DNA from: Saccharopolyspora_D taberi
GTDB taxonomy: Bacteria > Actinomycetota > Actinomycetes > Mycobacteriales > Pseudonocardiaceae
Length of the DNA: 64,000 bases
Assembly: GCF_039534165.1 (NCBI RefSeq)
Contig: NZ_BAAAUX010000016.1
Span: forward strand, 62,001 to 126,000
Direction of reading: 5' to 3'
Position 1 is the stretch's first letter. Each line of letters begins with the position of its first letter. Below are positions 51,774-58,810 of the stretch, piece by piece. The notes beneath the pieces are model-generated. The model was not told the origin of the DNA. It ran no database searches and saw nothing but the letters and a program-made list of their open reading frames with translations. Both the position numbers and the translations under genes were made by a program.

Positions 51774-53564
51774 GTGCGCGTCCTGTCGGTGGATCTCGGG
51801 ACCTCCAACACCGTCGCGGTGCTCTCGGCGCACGGTCGGCCACCGAGGGTGGTCGAGGTGGACGGATCGGCGACCATGCCGTCAGCGGTCTTCGCCGCCG
51901 AGGACGGCGCGATCATCGTCGGCCGGGAGGCCGAACGCCGCGCTCGGCTCGACCCGTCGCGGTACGAGCCCAACCCCAAACGCCGCGTCGACGAGGGCAC
52001 CCTGCTGCTCGGTGAGTCGATCATCACCGTCACCGACGCGCTCGCCGCGGTGCTGCACCGGGTCGCCGAGGAGACCACCCGCCAGCTCGGCGGCGCCCAG
52101 CCGGACGAGGTGCGCCTGACCCACCCCGCGCAGTGGGGCCCGACCCGGCGCAACGTGCTGCTGTCGGCGGCCAGGCTGGCCGGGTTCGGCAGCAACCTGG
52201 TGCTGGTGCCCGAACCGGTCGCCGCCGCCGCGCACTTCGCGTCGTTCCCGGACCGCTCGCTGGCCCCCGGCCAGGCGCTGGCCGTCTACGACCTCGGCGC
52301 GGGCACCTTCGACTGCGCGGTCGTCGGCGCCACCCAGAGCGGCTTCGCCGTGCTGGCCGAGGACGGCCTGCCCGACCTCGGCGGGCTCGACGTCGACCAG
52401 GCGCTGCTCGAACACGTCGGCCGCCAGGTCTCCAACAAGGACCCGCAGCGCTGGCAGCGGCTGCTGCGCCCGGAGACCACCGCCGACCGGCGCGCCCAGC
52501 GCGCGCTGCGCGAGGACGTCAAGGCCGCCAAGGAGGCGCTGTCCCGGCACGTCCAGACCGAGGTCCCGATGCCGGAGCCGTTCGAGGACGTGCTGGTCAC
52601 CCGGGCCGAGCTGGAAGCGCTGGTGCGGCCGAGCATGCTGCGCAGCGTCGAGATGGTCTCGTCGGTCGTGCGCTCCAACGGCATGGCGCCGGAGAACCTC
52701 GCCGGGCTGTACCTGGTCGGCGGCTCCAGCCGGCTGCCGCTGGTGGCGACGCTGATCGGCGAGCAGCTGCGGATCGTGGCCACCAGCCTGGACCAGCCCG
52801 AGACCGCGGTCGCCCTCGGCGCCCACCACGTCTCGCGGGACGGCACCGCGCTCAACACCCACGACCTGAGCTCCGGTCTCGCCTCCGCGCAGGCCCCCCG
52901 CTACCAGGAACCGGACACCGTCCGCACCGCGCTGCCGGTCCCGCCGCAGCCCGCGCCGCCGCGGAAGCAGGGCCCCGCGGTCTCCCGCAACGTGCTGGTC
53001 GGTCTGAGCGCGGTCGCGCTGGTCGCCGTCATCACCGCGGTCGTCGCGATCGTGCTGACCTCCGGCGGCGGCACCCCGACCGCCAGCGCCTCGGAGTGCC
53101 AGGACCCGGGCGCGGCCAAGGACGCCAAGGGGTTCAACCCCTGCATGGGCCAGCTCGCCGGGAACCTCCCGGAGACCACGAACTGCGCCCCCGGCTGGCA
53201 GCGGATCGTGCCCGGCCTCGGCGAGCTCAGCGGCACCGTCGCGTCCTGCTCGATCGGCAACCCCAACGACGGCACCTCGATCGTCTACACCCACCTGGGC
53301 TCGATGGAGGAGGCCAAGCGCCGCGCGGACCTGCTGCTGGAGTTCAACGGGGTCAACAGCGACCAGGTGACCGCGGAGTGGTCCGGCAACGGCCTGTCCG
53401 GCGAGTACCGCGCGGTCACCAGCGAGACCTTCGGCACCGTGGTGTTCACCGTCGACGACCGGCCGCTGGTCGGCCTGGTCCTGCAGCCCAACCCGCAGCA
53501 GCAGCTGACCCCGGACCGGATGGCCGACCAGTTCGAGCAGACCGTCCAGCCGGGCAAGGGCTGA
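51774..53564 (+). CDS. Membrane-anchored Hsp70-like ATPase with extracellular domain
   Basis: A protein of 596 residues from the GTG at 51774, with AGGAGGA 8 nt upstream. An Hsp70 nucleotide-binding domain (about 1-365) has SVDLGTSNTVAV (phosphate 1), VYDLGAGTFDCAVVG (phosphate 2) and LYLVGGSSRLPLV (adenosine). The substrate-binding domain is missing. In its place are a Pro-rich linker, one membrane helix (about 406-428) and an external domain of about 165 residues with three conserved-looking Cys (SECQDPG, NPCMGQ, NCAPGW, SCSIG). This is a sensor-like layout. Partners are unknown. Confidence 0.85.
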   Translation: MRVLSVDLGTSNTVAVLSAHGRPPRVVEVDGSATMPSAVFAAEDGAIIVGREAERRARLDPSRYEPNPKRRVDEGTLLLGESIITVTDALAAVLHRVAEETTRQLGGAQPDEVRLTHPAQWGPTRRNVLLSAARLAGFGSNLVLVPEPVAAAAHFASFPDRSLAPGQALAVYDLGAGTFDCAVVGATQSGFAVLAEDGLPDLGGLDVDQALLEHVGRQVSNKDPQRWQRLLRPETTADRRAQRALREDVKAAKEALSRHVQTEVPMPEPFEDVLVTRAELEALVRPSMLRSVEMVSSVVRSNGMAPENLAGLYLVGGSSRLPLVATLIGEQLRIVATSLDQPETAVALGAHHVSRDGTALNTHDLSSGLASAQAPRYQEPDTVRTALPVPPQPAPPRKQGPAVSRNVLVGLSAVALVAVITAVVAIVLTSGGGTPTASASECQDPGAAKDAKGFNPCMGQLAGNLPETTNCAPGWQRIVPGLGELSGTVASCSIGNPNDGTSIVYTHLGSMEEAKRRADLLLEFNGVNSDQVTAEWSGNGLSGEYRAVTSETFGTVVFTVDDRPLVGLVLQPNPQQQLTPDRMADQFEQTVQPGKG

Positions 53565-53566
53565 GC

Positions 53567-53695
53567 TCAGCGGCGGTTGCGGCGTTCCCAGAGGAACCGG
53601 ATCGCCAGGATGATCACCACGATCAGCCCGGCAGCGATCACCGCCTGCCCCAGCGGACCGGCCAGCCCGGTCGGATCTCCCTGCGCGAACAGCAC
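53567..53695 (-). CDS. Small single-helix membrane protein (42 aa)
   Basis: A 42-residue frame from the GTG at 53695 to the TGA at 53567. It reads LFAQGDPTGLAGPLGQ, then one strong hydrophobic helix (about 18-35), then a basic end WERRNRR. A membrane protein with a positive-inside C-terminus is the natural reading. It lies convergent with the Hsp70 gene (2 nt between stops) and divergent from DUF3046. Too short for ordinary gene callers, but the composition is far from random. Confidence 0.6.
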   Translation of the reverse strand: MLFAQGDPTGLAGPLGQAVIAAGLIVVIILAIRFLWERRNRR

Positions 53696-53731
53696 ACCAC
53701 CATGCTAAGAGCGCACCGTAGGCTGGGCCCG

Positions 53732-53926
53732 ATGCGTCACACAGTTTTCCGCCGCTGGATGGCGGCCGAGTTCGGAGCGGTCCGGGCCGAAATGCTGGCC
53801 CAGGACCACGTGTTCTCCTCGCTGGGCGGGCGCACCGTCGACGAAGCGCTCGAAGCCGGGATGCAGCCCAAGGAAGTCTGGGCCGCCGTCTGCGAGGCGT
53901 TCGAGGTGCCCAAGGAACGCCGTTAG
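53732..53926 (+). CDS. DUF3046 family protein
   Basis: A protein of 64 residues starting MRHTVFRRWMAAEFG and containing the family core DHVFSSLGGRTVDEALEAGMQPKEVWAAVCEAFEVP. It is all helical, of unknown function, and conserved next to recA in actinobacteria. Its stop overlaps the convergent DUF4383 gene by 4 nt. Confidence 0.92.
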   Translation: MRHTVFRRWMAAEFGAVRAEMLAQDHVFSSLGGRTVDEALEAGMQPKEVWAAVCEAFEVPKERR

Positions 53927-54648
53927 GGCTTGGGCGGATTGACCTCGAAGTCGGCCCACAGGTTCTGCGCGCTGATCTCCTGCTCGGGCGTCCGGCCGCT
54001 CTCGGCGTAGTGCTCGTAGGCGCGACGCCGTTCTTCCTGGAGATGCCGCCACGCCTCCGCGCGCACCATGCGCTCCTGGCGGGCAGTGGGGTGACCTTCG
54101 GCGAAGGCGATCTCGGCTTCGGCGAACGGGTCCTCGGTGGTGCGCGCCTCCTCGGGGCTGGGCTTGCCCGGGAACGCCTCGGCCGGTGGTTCGTGGTGCC
54201 GGTACCGGAAGTACGGGTTGTTGTCGGGCAGGTGCCCGGCCACCCTCCCGTAGAACCCGAGGAAGGCCAGCAGCATGCCCGCGACCAGGCTGAACACCAC
54301 GTTCGACAGCCGGAACGCCAGCAGGTTCCAGGAGGTCTCCAGCACCGCCAGGTTGGCCAGGCCGGACACGAAGAACAGGATCCCGACCACGGCGGTGGTG
54401 GTGGAGGCCACCGCGCCGCCCCACACGGCCGCGCCGATCAGCACCAGCCCGACCAGGATCGAGATCACCGACAGCAGGCCGTTGCTGGAGAGTCCGAAGA
54501 TCACGGCGCCCTCGGTGCTGAGGAAGGGCAGCTGGTTGGCCAGCCCGAGCACGCCGAAGCACAGCAGTCCGGCACCGAAGATCGCCGCCCCGATCCGGTA
54601 GATCTTGCTCAGCGGATGCTCCGGCGGCAGGTAGCGGTCCATGCGCAT
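53923..54648 (-). CDS. DUF4383 family membrane protein
   Basis: A protein of 241 residues. The ATG at 54648 has GGAGG 7 nt upstream. Four membrane helices (about 17-125) carry the DUF4383 pattern (FGVLGLANQ; GLSSNGLLSVISILVG; VSGLANLAVL; NVVFSLVAGMLLAFLGFYG). A charged cytoplasmic tail of about 110 residues follows, rich in Glu and Arg with HPTARQERMVRAEAWRHLQEERRRAYEHY. The function is unknown. It is divergent from recA. Confidence 0.85.
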   Translation of the reverse strand: MRMDRYLPPEHPLSKIYRIGAAIFGAGLLCFGVLGLANQLPFLSTEGAVIFGLSSNGLLSVISILVGLVLIGAAVWGGAVASTTTAVVGILFFVSGLANLAVLETSWNLLAFRLSNVVFSLVAGMLLAFLGFYGRVAGHLPDNNPYFRYRHHEPPAEAFPGKPSPEEARTTEDPFAEAEIAFAEGHPTARQERMVRAEAWRHLQEERRRAYEHYAESGRTPEQEISAQNLWADFEVNPPKP

Positions 54649-54748
54649 TTCCGCACCTCCTCTGGGCTCCTGCGGCCAGTGTCCGCTCGCGGCGCGACCT
54701 TCGCATGTCACACCACCGGGTGACGGAACTGGCGTGTCGGGGACGTGA

Positions 54749-54771
54749 TCGAACATCCGTTCGTCTACTAT
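54749..54771 (+). promoter_or_regulatory. LexA (SOS) box and -10 element of recA
   Basis: TCGAAC-ATCC-GTTCGT at 54749-54764 matches the actinobacterial SOS consensus TCGAACN4GTTCGA with one mismatch. TACTAT at 54766-54771 directly downstream is a good -10 element. LexA binding would block it. The leader to the recA ATG is about 120 nt. Confidence 0.88.
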
Positions 54772-54897
54772 GGCGGCAGCGGAATCGACCACTGCGCACC
54801 GAACCACCGGCCCGCGGGTGGACTGTCGGGCCCAGCCCGTAGCGTCGGTTCCGACAACGGAGACGACGTTTCGACTTTCGACCGAGGTGGACCCCCG

Positions 54898-55938
54898 ATG
54901 GCAGCGACACCCGACAAGGGCAAGGCGCTCGAACTGGCCCTCGCCCAGATCGACAAGCAGTACGGCAAGGGATCGGTGATGCGTCTCGGTGACGAGACGC
55001 GCGCGCCGATCGAGGTCATCCCGACCGGGTCCATCTCGCTGGACGTGGCGCTGGGCATCGGCGGTCTGCCGCGCGGCCGGATCGTCGAGGTCTACGGGCC
55101 GGAGAGCAGCGGTAAGACCTCGGTGGCGCTGCACGCCGTGGCCAACGCTCAGAAGCAGGGCGGCACCGCGGCGTTCATCGACGCCGAGCACGCGCTGGAC
55201 CCCGAGTACGCCAAGGCGATCGGGGTCGACACCGACTCCCTGCTGGTCTCCCAGCCCGACACCGGTGAGCAGGCGCTTGAGATCGCCGACATGCTGATCC
55301 GCTCCGGCGCGCTGGACATCATCGTCATCGACTCGGTGGCCGCGCTGGTGCCGCGCGCCGAGATCGAGGGCGAGATGGGCGACAGCCACGTCGGCCTGCA
55401 GGCCCGGCTGATGAGCCAGGCGCTGCGGAAGCTGACCTCGGCGCTCTACAACGCCAAGACCACCGCGATCTTCATCAACCAGCTCCGCGAGAAGGTCGGC
55501 GTGATGTTCGGCTCGCCGGAGACCACGACCGGTGGCAAGGCGCTGAAGTTCTACTCGTCGGTGCGGCTGGACGTCCGCCGGATCGAGACCCTCAAGGACG
55601 GCTCGGACGCGGTCGGCAACCGCACCCGCGTCAAGGTCGTGAAGAACAAGGTGGCGCCGCCGTTCAAGCAGGCCGAGTTCGACATCATCTACGGCATCGG
55701 CATCAGCCGCGAGGGTTCGCTGATCGACATGGGCGTCGAGCAGGGCATCATCCGCAAGTCCGGTGCCTGGTACACCTACGAGGGCGACCAGCTCGGCCAG
55801 GGCAAGGAGAACGCCCGCAAGTTCATGCGGGAGAACCCCGACGTCGCCAACGAGATCGAGAAGCGGATCAAGGAGAAGCTCGGCATCGGCGCCCAGGTGG
55901 ACGCCGAGAACGCCGAAGCGGCTCCGGTCGACTTCTGA
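54898..55938 (+). CDS. recA: Recombinase RecA
   Basis: A protein of 346 residues, full length and without an intein. Walker A GPESSGKT (67-74), Walker B IIVIDSVAALVP, loop L1 EGEMGDSHVGLQARLMSQALRKL, loop L2 region INQLREKVGVMFGSPETTTGGKALKFYSS. It forms the ssDNA filament for strand exchange and triggers LexA cleavage. The ATG at 54898 is the conserved start (MAATPDKGKALELAL). recX follows after 2 nt. Confidence 0.98.
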   Translation: MAATPDKGKALELALAQIDKQYGKGSVMRLGDETRAPIEVIPTGSISLDVALGIGGLPRGRIVEVYGPESSGKTSVALHAVANAQKQGGTAAFIDAEHALDPEYAKAIGVDTDSLLVSQPDTGEQALEIADMLIRSGALDIIVIDSVAALVPRAEIEGEMGDSHVGLQARLMSQALRKLTSALYNAKTTAIFINQLREKVGVMFGSPETTTGGKALKFYSSVRLDVRRIETLKDGSDAVGNRTRVKVVKNKVAPPFKQAEFDIIYGIGISREGSLIDMGVEQGIIRKSGAWYTYEGDQLGQGKENARKFMRENPDVANEIEKRIKEKLGIGAQVDAENAEAAPVDF

Positions 55939-55940
55939 GC

Positions 55941-56546
55941 ATGAGCACCGAAGGTCCCCGTCGTCGTGGCCGCCGGAGCGGCTCCGGCGACGGGGGAGCG
56001 GATCGCGGCGAAGCCGGGCCCGCGGGCGCTCCGGAGGAGCGGGGTCCGCAGACTCCGGAGCAGCGCGCCCGGGACACGGTGTACCGGATGCTCGCGGCGC
56101 GGGCGCGGAGCCGGTCGGAGCTGCGGCAGGCGTTGCTGCGCAAGGAGATCGACGAGGACGTGGCCGACGGCGTGCTCCAGAAGTTCGTCGACGCGGGCCT
56201 GGTCGACGACGCCGCCTTCGCCGAGTCCTGGGTCAACGAGCGGCACCGCAACCAGGGTCTGGGGCGCCGGGCGCTGGGATTCGAGCTGCGCCGCAAGGGC
56301 GTGGACGAGAGCTCCGTCGAAGCGGCTCTGGCCACTGTGGACGGTGATGCGGAGGTGGAGCGGGCGCGGGAGCTGGTGCGGCGCAAGCTCCGCTCGATGG
56401 GCTCGCTCGACAGCACCGCGCGCATGCGCAGGCTGGTCGGCATGCTGGCGCGCAAGGGTTATTCCGAGGGGCTCGCGTTCCGGGTCGTCCGCGAGGAGCT
56501 GGAGAACTCCGGCCTCGACGACCCGACGGACGACGAAACCCCCTGA
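55941..56546 (+). CDS. recX: Regulatory protein RecX
   Basis: A protein of 201 residues. A Gly/Arg-rich N-terminal extension (about 1-35) precedes the three-helix RecX repeats: YRMLAARARSRSELRQALLRKEI, FVDAGLVDDAAFAESWVNER and RRKLRSMGS...RMRRLVGMLARKGYSEGLAFRVVREEL. It inhibits RecA filaments. It starts 2 nt after recA, so it is co-transcribed. The end of the gene (DDETP and stop) is the first unit of a six-copy tandem repeat. Confidence 0.94.
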   Translation: MSTEGPRRRGRRSGSGDGGADRGEAGPAGAPEERGPQTPEQRARDTVYRMLAARARSRSELRQALLRKEIDEDVADGVLQKFVDAGLVDDAAFAESWVNERHRNQGLGRRALGFELRRKGVDESSVEAALATVDGDAEVERARELVRRKLRSMGSLDSTARMRRLVGMLARKGYSEGLAFRVVREELENSGLDDPTDDETP

Positions 56547-56626
56547 TCTCGAAACCGCCTGCCTCGAACCCCCGGTCGCGAAATCCCCTGACTTCGAAAC
56601 TGCCTGGCTTCGAAACTGCCTGGCTT
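56534..56626 (+). repeat. 16-nt tandem array straddling the recX stop
   Basis: Six units of the type CGAAACYSCCTGRCTT start at 56534, 56550, 56565, 56579, 56595 and 56611 (mostly period 16; the last two are identical). The first unit holds the final codons and TGA stop of recX. Confidence 0.92.
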
Positions 56627-56687
56627 CAAGAGGAATCCGGCGTGGCTGGGGCGTATCGCCGGGCCGCGCTTGTGGAGCCACCCCGAA

Positions 56688-56717
56688 TTGACAGGCAAGT
56701 AAATACTTGCCTATGGT
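56688..56717 (+). promoter_or_regulatory. arsR promoter with overlapping perfect operator
   Basis: Consensus -35 TTGACA (56688-56693) and TATGGT (56712-56717) are 18 nt apart. The spacer is filled by a perfect dyad AGGCAAGTA-AA-TACTTGCCT (56693-56712). Repressor bound there would block RNA polymerase. Transcription should start at about 56725, the A of the arsR ATG. Confidence 0.85.
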
Positions 56718-56724
56718 CGTGGCC

Positions 56725-57012
56725 ATGGGCGACGTGTTCAAGGCCCTCGCCGATCCGACCAGGCGTGCCGTGCTCGACGAGTTGCAGGAGCGGGACGACC
56801 AGACCCTGTTCGAACTGTGCGGCCGACTCGCGATGAAGCACCAGCTGAGCCTGTCCAGGCAGGCCGTTTCCCAGCACCTCGCCGTCCTCGAGGACGCCGG
56901 GCTCATCGCCACCCGCCGCGACGGGCGCTACAAGTACCACTCGCTCGACACCACACCACTGCGCGCCATCGCCGAACGGTGGCCGATCGACACCGGAGAA
57001 GAGCCCTCATGA
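56725..57012 (+). CDS. ArsR-family transcriptional repressor
   Basis: A protein of 95 residues. The ATG at 56725 fits the usual N-terminus MGDVFKALADPTRRAVLDEL; ATG 56713 and TTG 56707 lie inside the promoter and are rejected. The winged helix has LSLSRQAVSQHLAVLEDAGLIATRRDGRYKYHSL. The Cys-based metal site ELCxC of ArsR/SmtB is absent, so it is of the non-metal subgroup that often controls a VOC or SRPBCC gene. It overlaps the VOC gene by 4 nt. Autoregulation through the dyad is likely. Confidence 0.9.
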   Translation: MGDVFKALADPTRRAVLDELQERDDQTLFELCGRLAMKHQLSLSRQAVSQHLAVLEDAGLIATRRDGRYKYHSLDTTPLRAIAERWPIDTGEEPS

Positions 57013-57392
57013 GGATCTACATCACCAGCGTCTTCGTGGACGACCAGGCCAAGGCCCTGCGGTTCTACACCGAGGTCCTGGGTTTCCAGAAGAAGCACGA
57101 CATCCCGCTCGGGGAGGCCCGCTGGCTCACGGTGGTCTCGCCGCAGGAGCCGGACGGGACCGAACTCCTGCTGGAGCCGGAGGGCCACCCGGCGGCGCGC
57201 CCGTACAAGGAGGCGCTGGCCGCGGACGGCATCCCGGTGACCTCCTTCGACGTCGACGACATCGCCGCCGAGCACGAGCGGCTGCGCGGGCTCGGCGTCC
57301 GGTTCACCCAGGAGCCGACGAAGATGGGCCCGGTCACCACCGCCGTCCTCGACGACACGTGCGGGAACCTCATCCAGCTCGTCCAGCAGTGA
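57009..57392 (+). CDS. VOC family (glyoxalase/bleomycin-resistance-like) protein
   Basis: A protein of 127 residues with two beta-alpha-beta-beta-beta modules: YITSVFVDDQAKALRFYTEVLGFQ (1-24) and VTSFDVDDIAAEHERLRGLGVRF, ending CGNLIQLVQQ. The usual first His ligand of the metal site is not evident, but Glu residues (E55, LLLEPEG) remain. It is coupled to the arsR gene (ATGA) and presumably induced with it. Substrate unknown. Confidence 0.9.
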   Translation: MRIYITSVFVDDQAKALRFYTEVLGFQKKHDIPLGEARWLTVVSPQEPDGTELLLEPEGHPAARPYKEALAADGIPVTSFDVDDIAAEHERLRGLGVRFTQEPTKMGPVTTAVLDDTCGNLIQLVQQ

Positions 57393-57456
57393 CGCCCTTC
57401 CCAGATCTGGGACGTGGGTACCGGATTGTCGTGGTCAGCTCATAGAGTCACCGACC

Positions 57457-58116
57457 ATGACGAGTCCTGCCGACACCCCGCGACACATCGTCTGGGACTG
57501 GAACGGAACGCTCCTCGATGACAACCACGCCGTCCTCGCTTCGGTGAACGCGGTCTGCTCCGCGTTCGACCGCGAGCACATCGACCTCGACGAGTGGCGG
57601 ACGGTGTTCAGCCGCCCGCTGTTGCAGTGCTACGAACGCCTCCTGCGCCGCGAGCTCAGCGAGCAGGACTGGGCCCGGATCGACGTGCTCTACCACGAGG
57701 TCTACCGGGAACTGCTGCACACCTGCGGCCTGGCCAAGGGCGTCCCGCACGCACTGGAGGAGTGGCGGGGCAGCGGTCGCACCCAGTCGCTGCTGTCGAT
57801 GTGGTTCCACGACGAGCTCGTGGCCCTGGTGACCGACCTGGGCCTGCACGAGCTGTTCGCCCGCATGGACGGGCTGCGCGCCGAGATCGGCGGCGGTTCC
57901 AAGGACGTGCACCTCCAGCGCCACATCGCCGAGATCGGCGTCGACGCCAAGGACGTGGTCCTGATCGGTGACGTCGTCGACGACGCGCACGCCGCCAAGC
58001 ACGTCGGCACCGACTGCATCCTGGTCACCACCGGCGTGATGGGCCGGGACAAGCTCGAACCCACCGGGTTCCCGGTCGTCGACTCCATCCCGGAGGCGCT
58101 GGCCCGCCTGAACTGA
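57457..58116 (+). CDS. HAD-family hydrolase (phosphoglycolate phosphatase-like)
   Basis: A protein of 219 residues. HAD motif I is WDWNGTLLDD (about 12-21; first Asp nucleophile), motif II is LLSMW (about 110), motif III Lys is in GGGSKDVHL (about 149), and motif IV is VVLIGDVVDDAHAA (about 167-180). A helical cap lies between motifs I and II. The physiological substrate is unknown. It stands alone and ends at a convergent terminator. Confidence 0.88.
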   Translation: MTSPADTPRHIVWDWNGTLLDDNHAVLASVNAVCSAFDREHIDLDEWRTVFSRPLLQCYERLLRRELSEQDWARIDVLYHEVYRELLHTCGLAKGVPHALEEWRGSGRTQSLLSMWFHDELVALVTDLGLHELFARMDGLRAEIGGGSKDVHLQRHIAEIGVDAKDVVLIGDVVDDAHAAKHVGTDCILVTTGVMGRDKLEPTGFPVVDSIPEALARLN

Positions 58117-58123
58117 CCGGTTG

Positions 58124-58157
58124 CCGGCGCGGATCGAAGACCTCCGATCCGCGCCGG
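58124..58157. terminator. Bidirectional terminator between HAD gene and eda
   Basis: A perfect 13-bp stem CCGGCGCGGATCG / CGATCCGCGCCGG with an 8-nt loop, 7 nt after each stop codon. Confidence 0.9.
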
Positions 58158-58163
58158 TCCGGG

Positions 58164-58793
58164 TCAGCCGAGCGCGCTCGCCTGCCGGGCGAGCGCCTCG
58201 ACCTCACCCCACGCCCCGGCGTCGAGCAGCTTCTTCGGCGCGAGCCACGATCCGCCGACGCACCCGACGTTGGGCAGCGCCAGGTACTTCGGCGCGGTTT
58301 CCACGCTGATGCCGCCGGTCGGGCAGAACCGCAGCCCGGGCAACGGTCCGGCGATCGACTTCAGGTACGGCACGCCACCGCTGGGCTCGGCGGGGAAGAA
58401 CTTCATCGCCGTCACCCCGCGCTCGGCCAGCCGCATCGCCTCCGACACGGTGCTGACCCCCGCCAGGTACGGCACGCCGGAGTCCTCGACGTCGTCGAGG
58501 AGCTTCGGCGTGCTCCCGGGCGTCACCAGGTAGCGCGCGCCCGCCTTCACCGCGTCCCCGGCCTGGCCGGGCTCGGTGATGGTCCCGGCGCCGACGACGA
58601 GGTCCGGCACCTCGGCGGCGATCCGCTCGATCGCGGGCAGGCCCGCCGGGGTGCGCAGCGTGACCTCGATCGTGCGGATCCCGCCCCGCAGCAGGGCTTC
58701 CGCCAGTGGCACGGCGTGCGCGGCGTCGTCGAGCGCCACCACCGGTACCACCGGGCTCAGGGTGAGGACGTCTGCTGCGGTGCTGATGTTCAT
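58164..58793 (-). CDS. eda: 2-dehydro-3-deoxyphosphogluconate (KDPG) aldolase
   Basis: About 209 residues, TIM barrel. Catalytic Glu in TIEVTLRTPAG, GAGTI, and the Schiff-base Lys in TAMKFFPAE (about 130), then PTGGIS and CVGGSWL. It splits KDPG to pyruvate and glyceraldehyde 3-phosphate. I prefer the ATG at 58793 because AAGGA lies 7 nt upstream. The longer start at 58814 would overlap the edd stop by 4 nt. Last gene of the edd-eda pair. Confidence 0.95.
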   Translation of the reverse strand: MNISTAADVLTLSPVVPVVALDDAAHAVPLAEALLRGGIRTIEVTLRTPAGLPAIERIAAEVPDLVVGAGTITEPGQAGDAVKAGARYLVTPGSTPKLLDDVEDSGVPYLAGVSTVSEAMRLAERGVTAMKFFPAEPSGGVPYLKSIAGPLPGLRFCPTGGISVETAPKYLALPNVGCVGGSWLAPKKLLDAGAWGEVEALARQASALG

Positions 58794-58810
58794 CTTCGGT
58801 TCCTTCGCGG

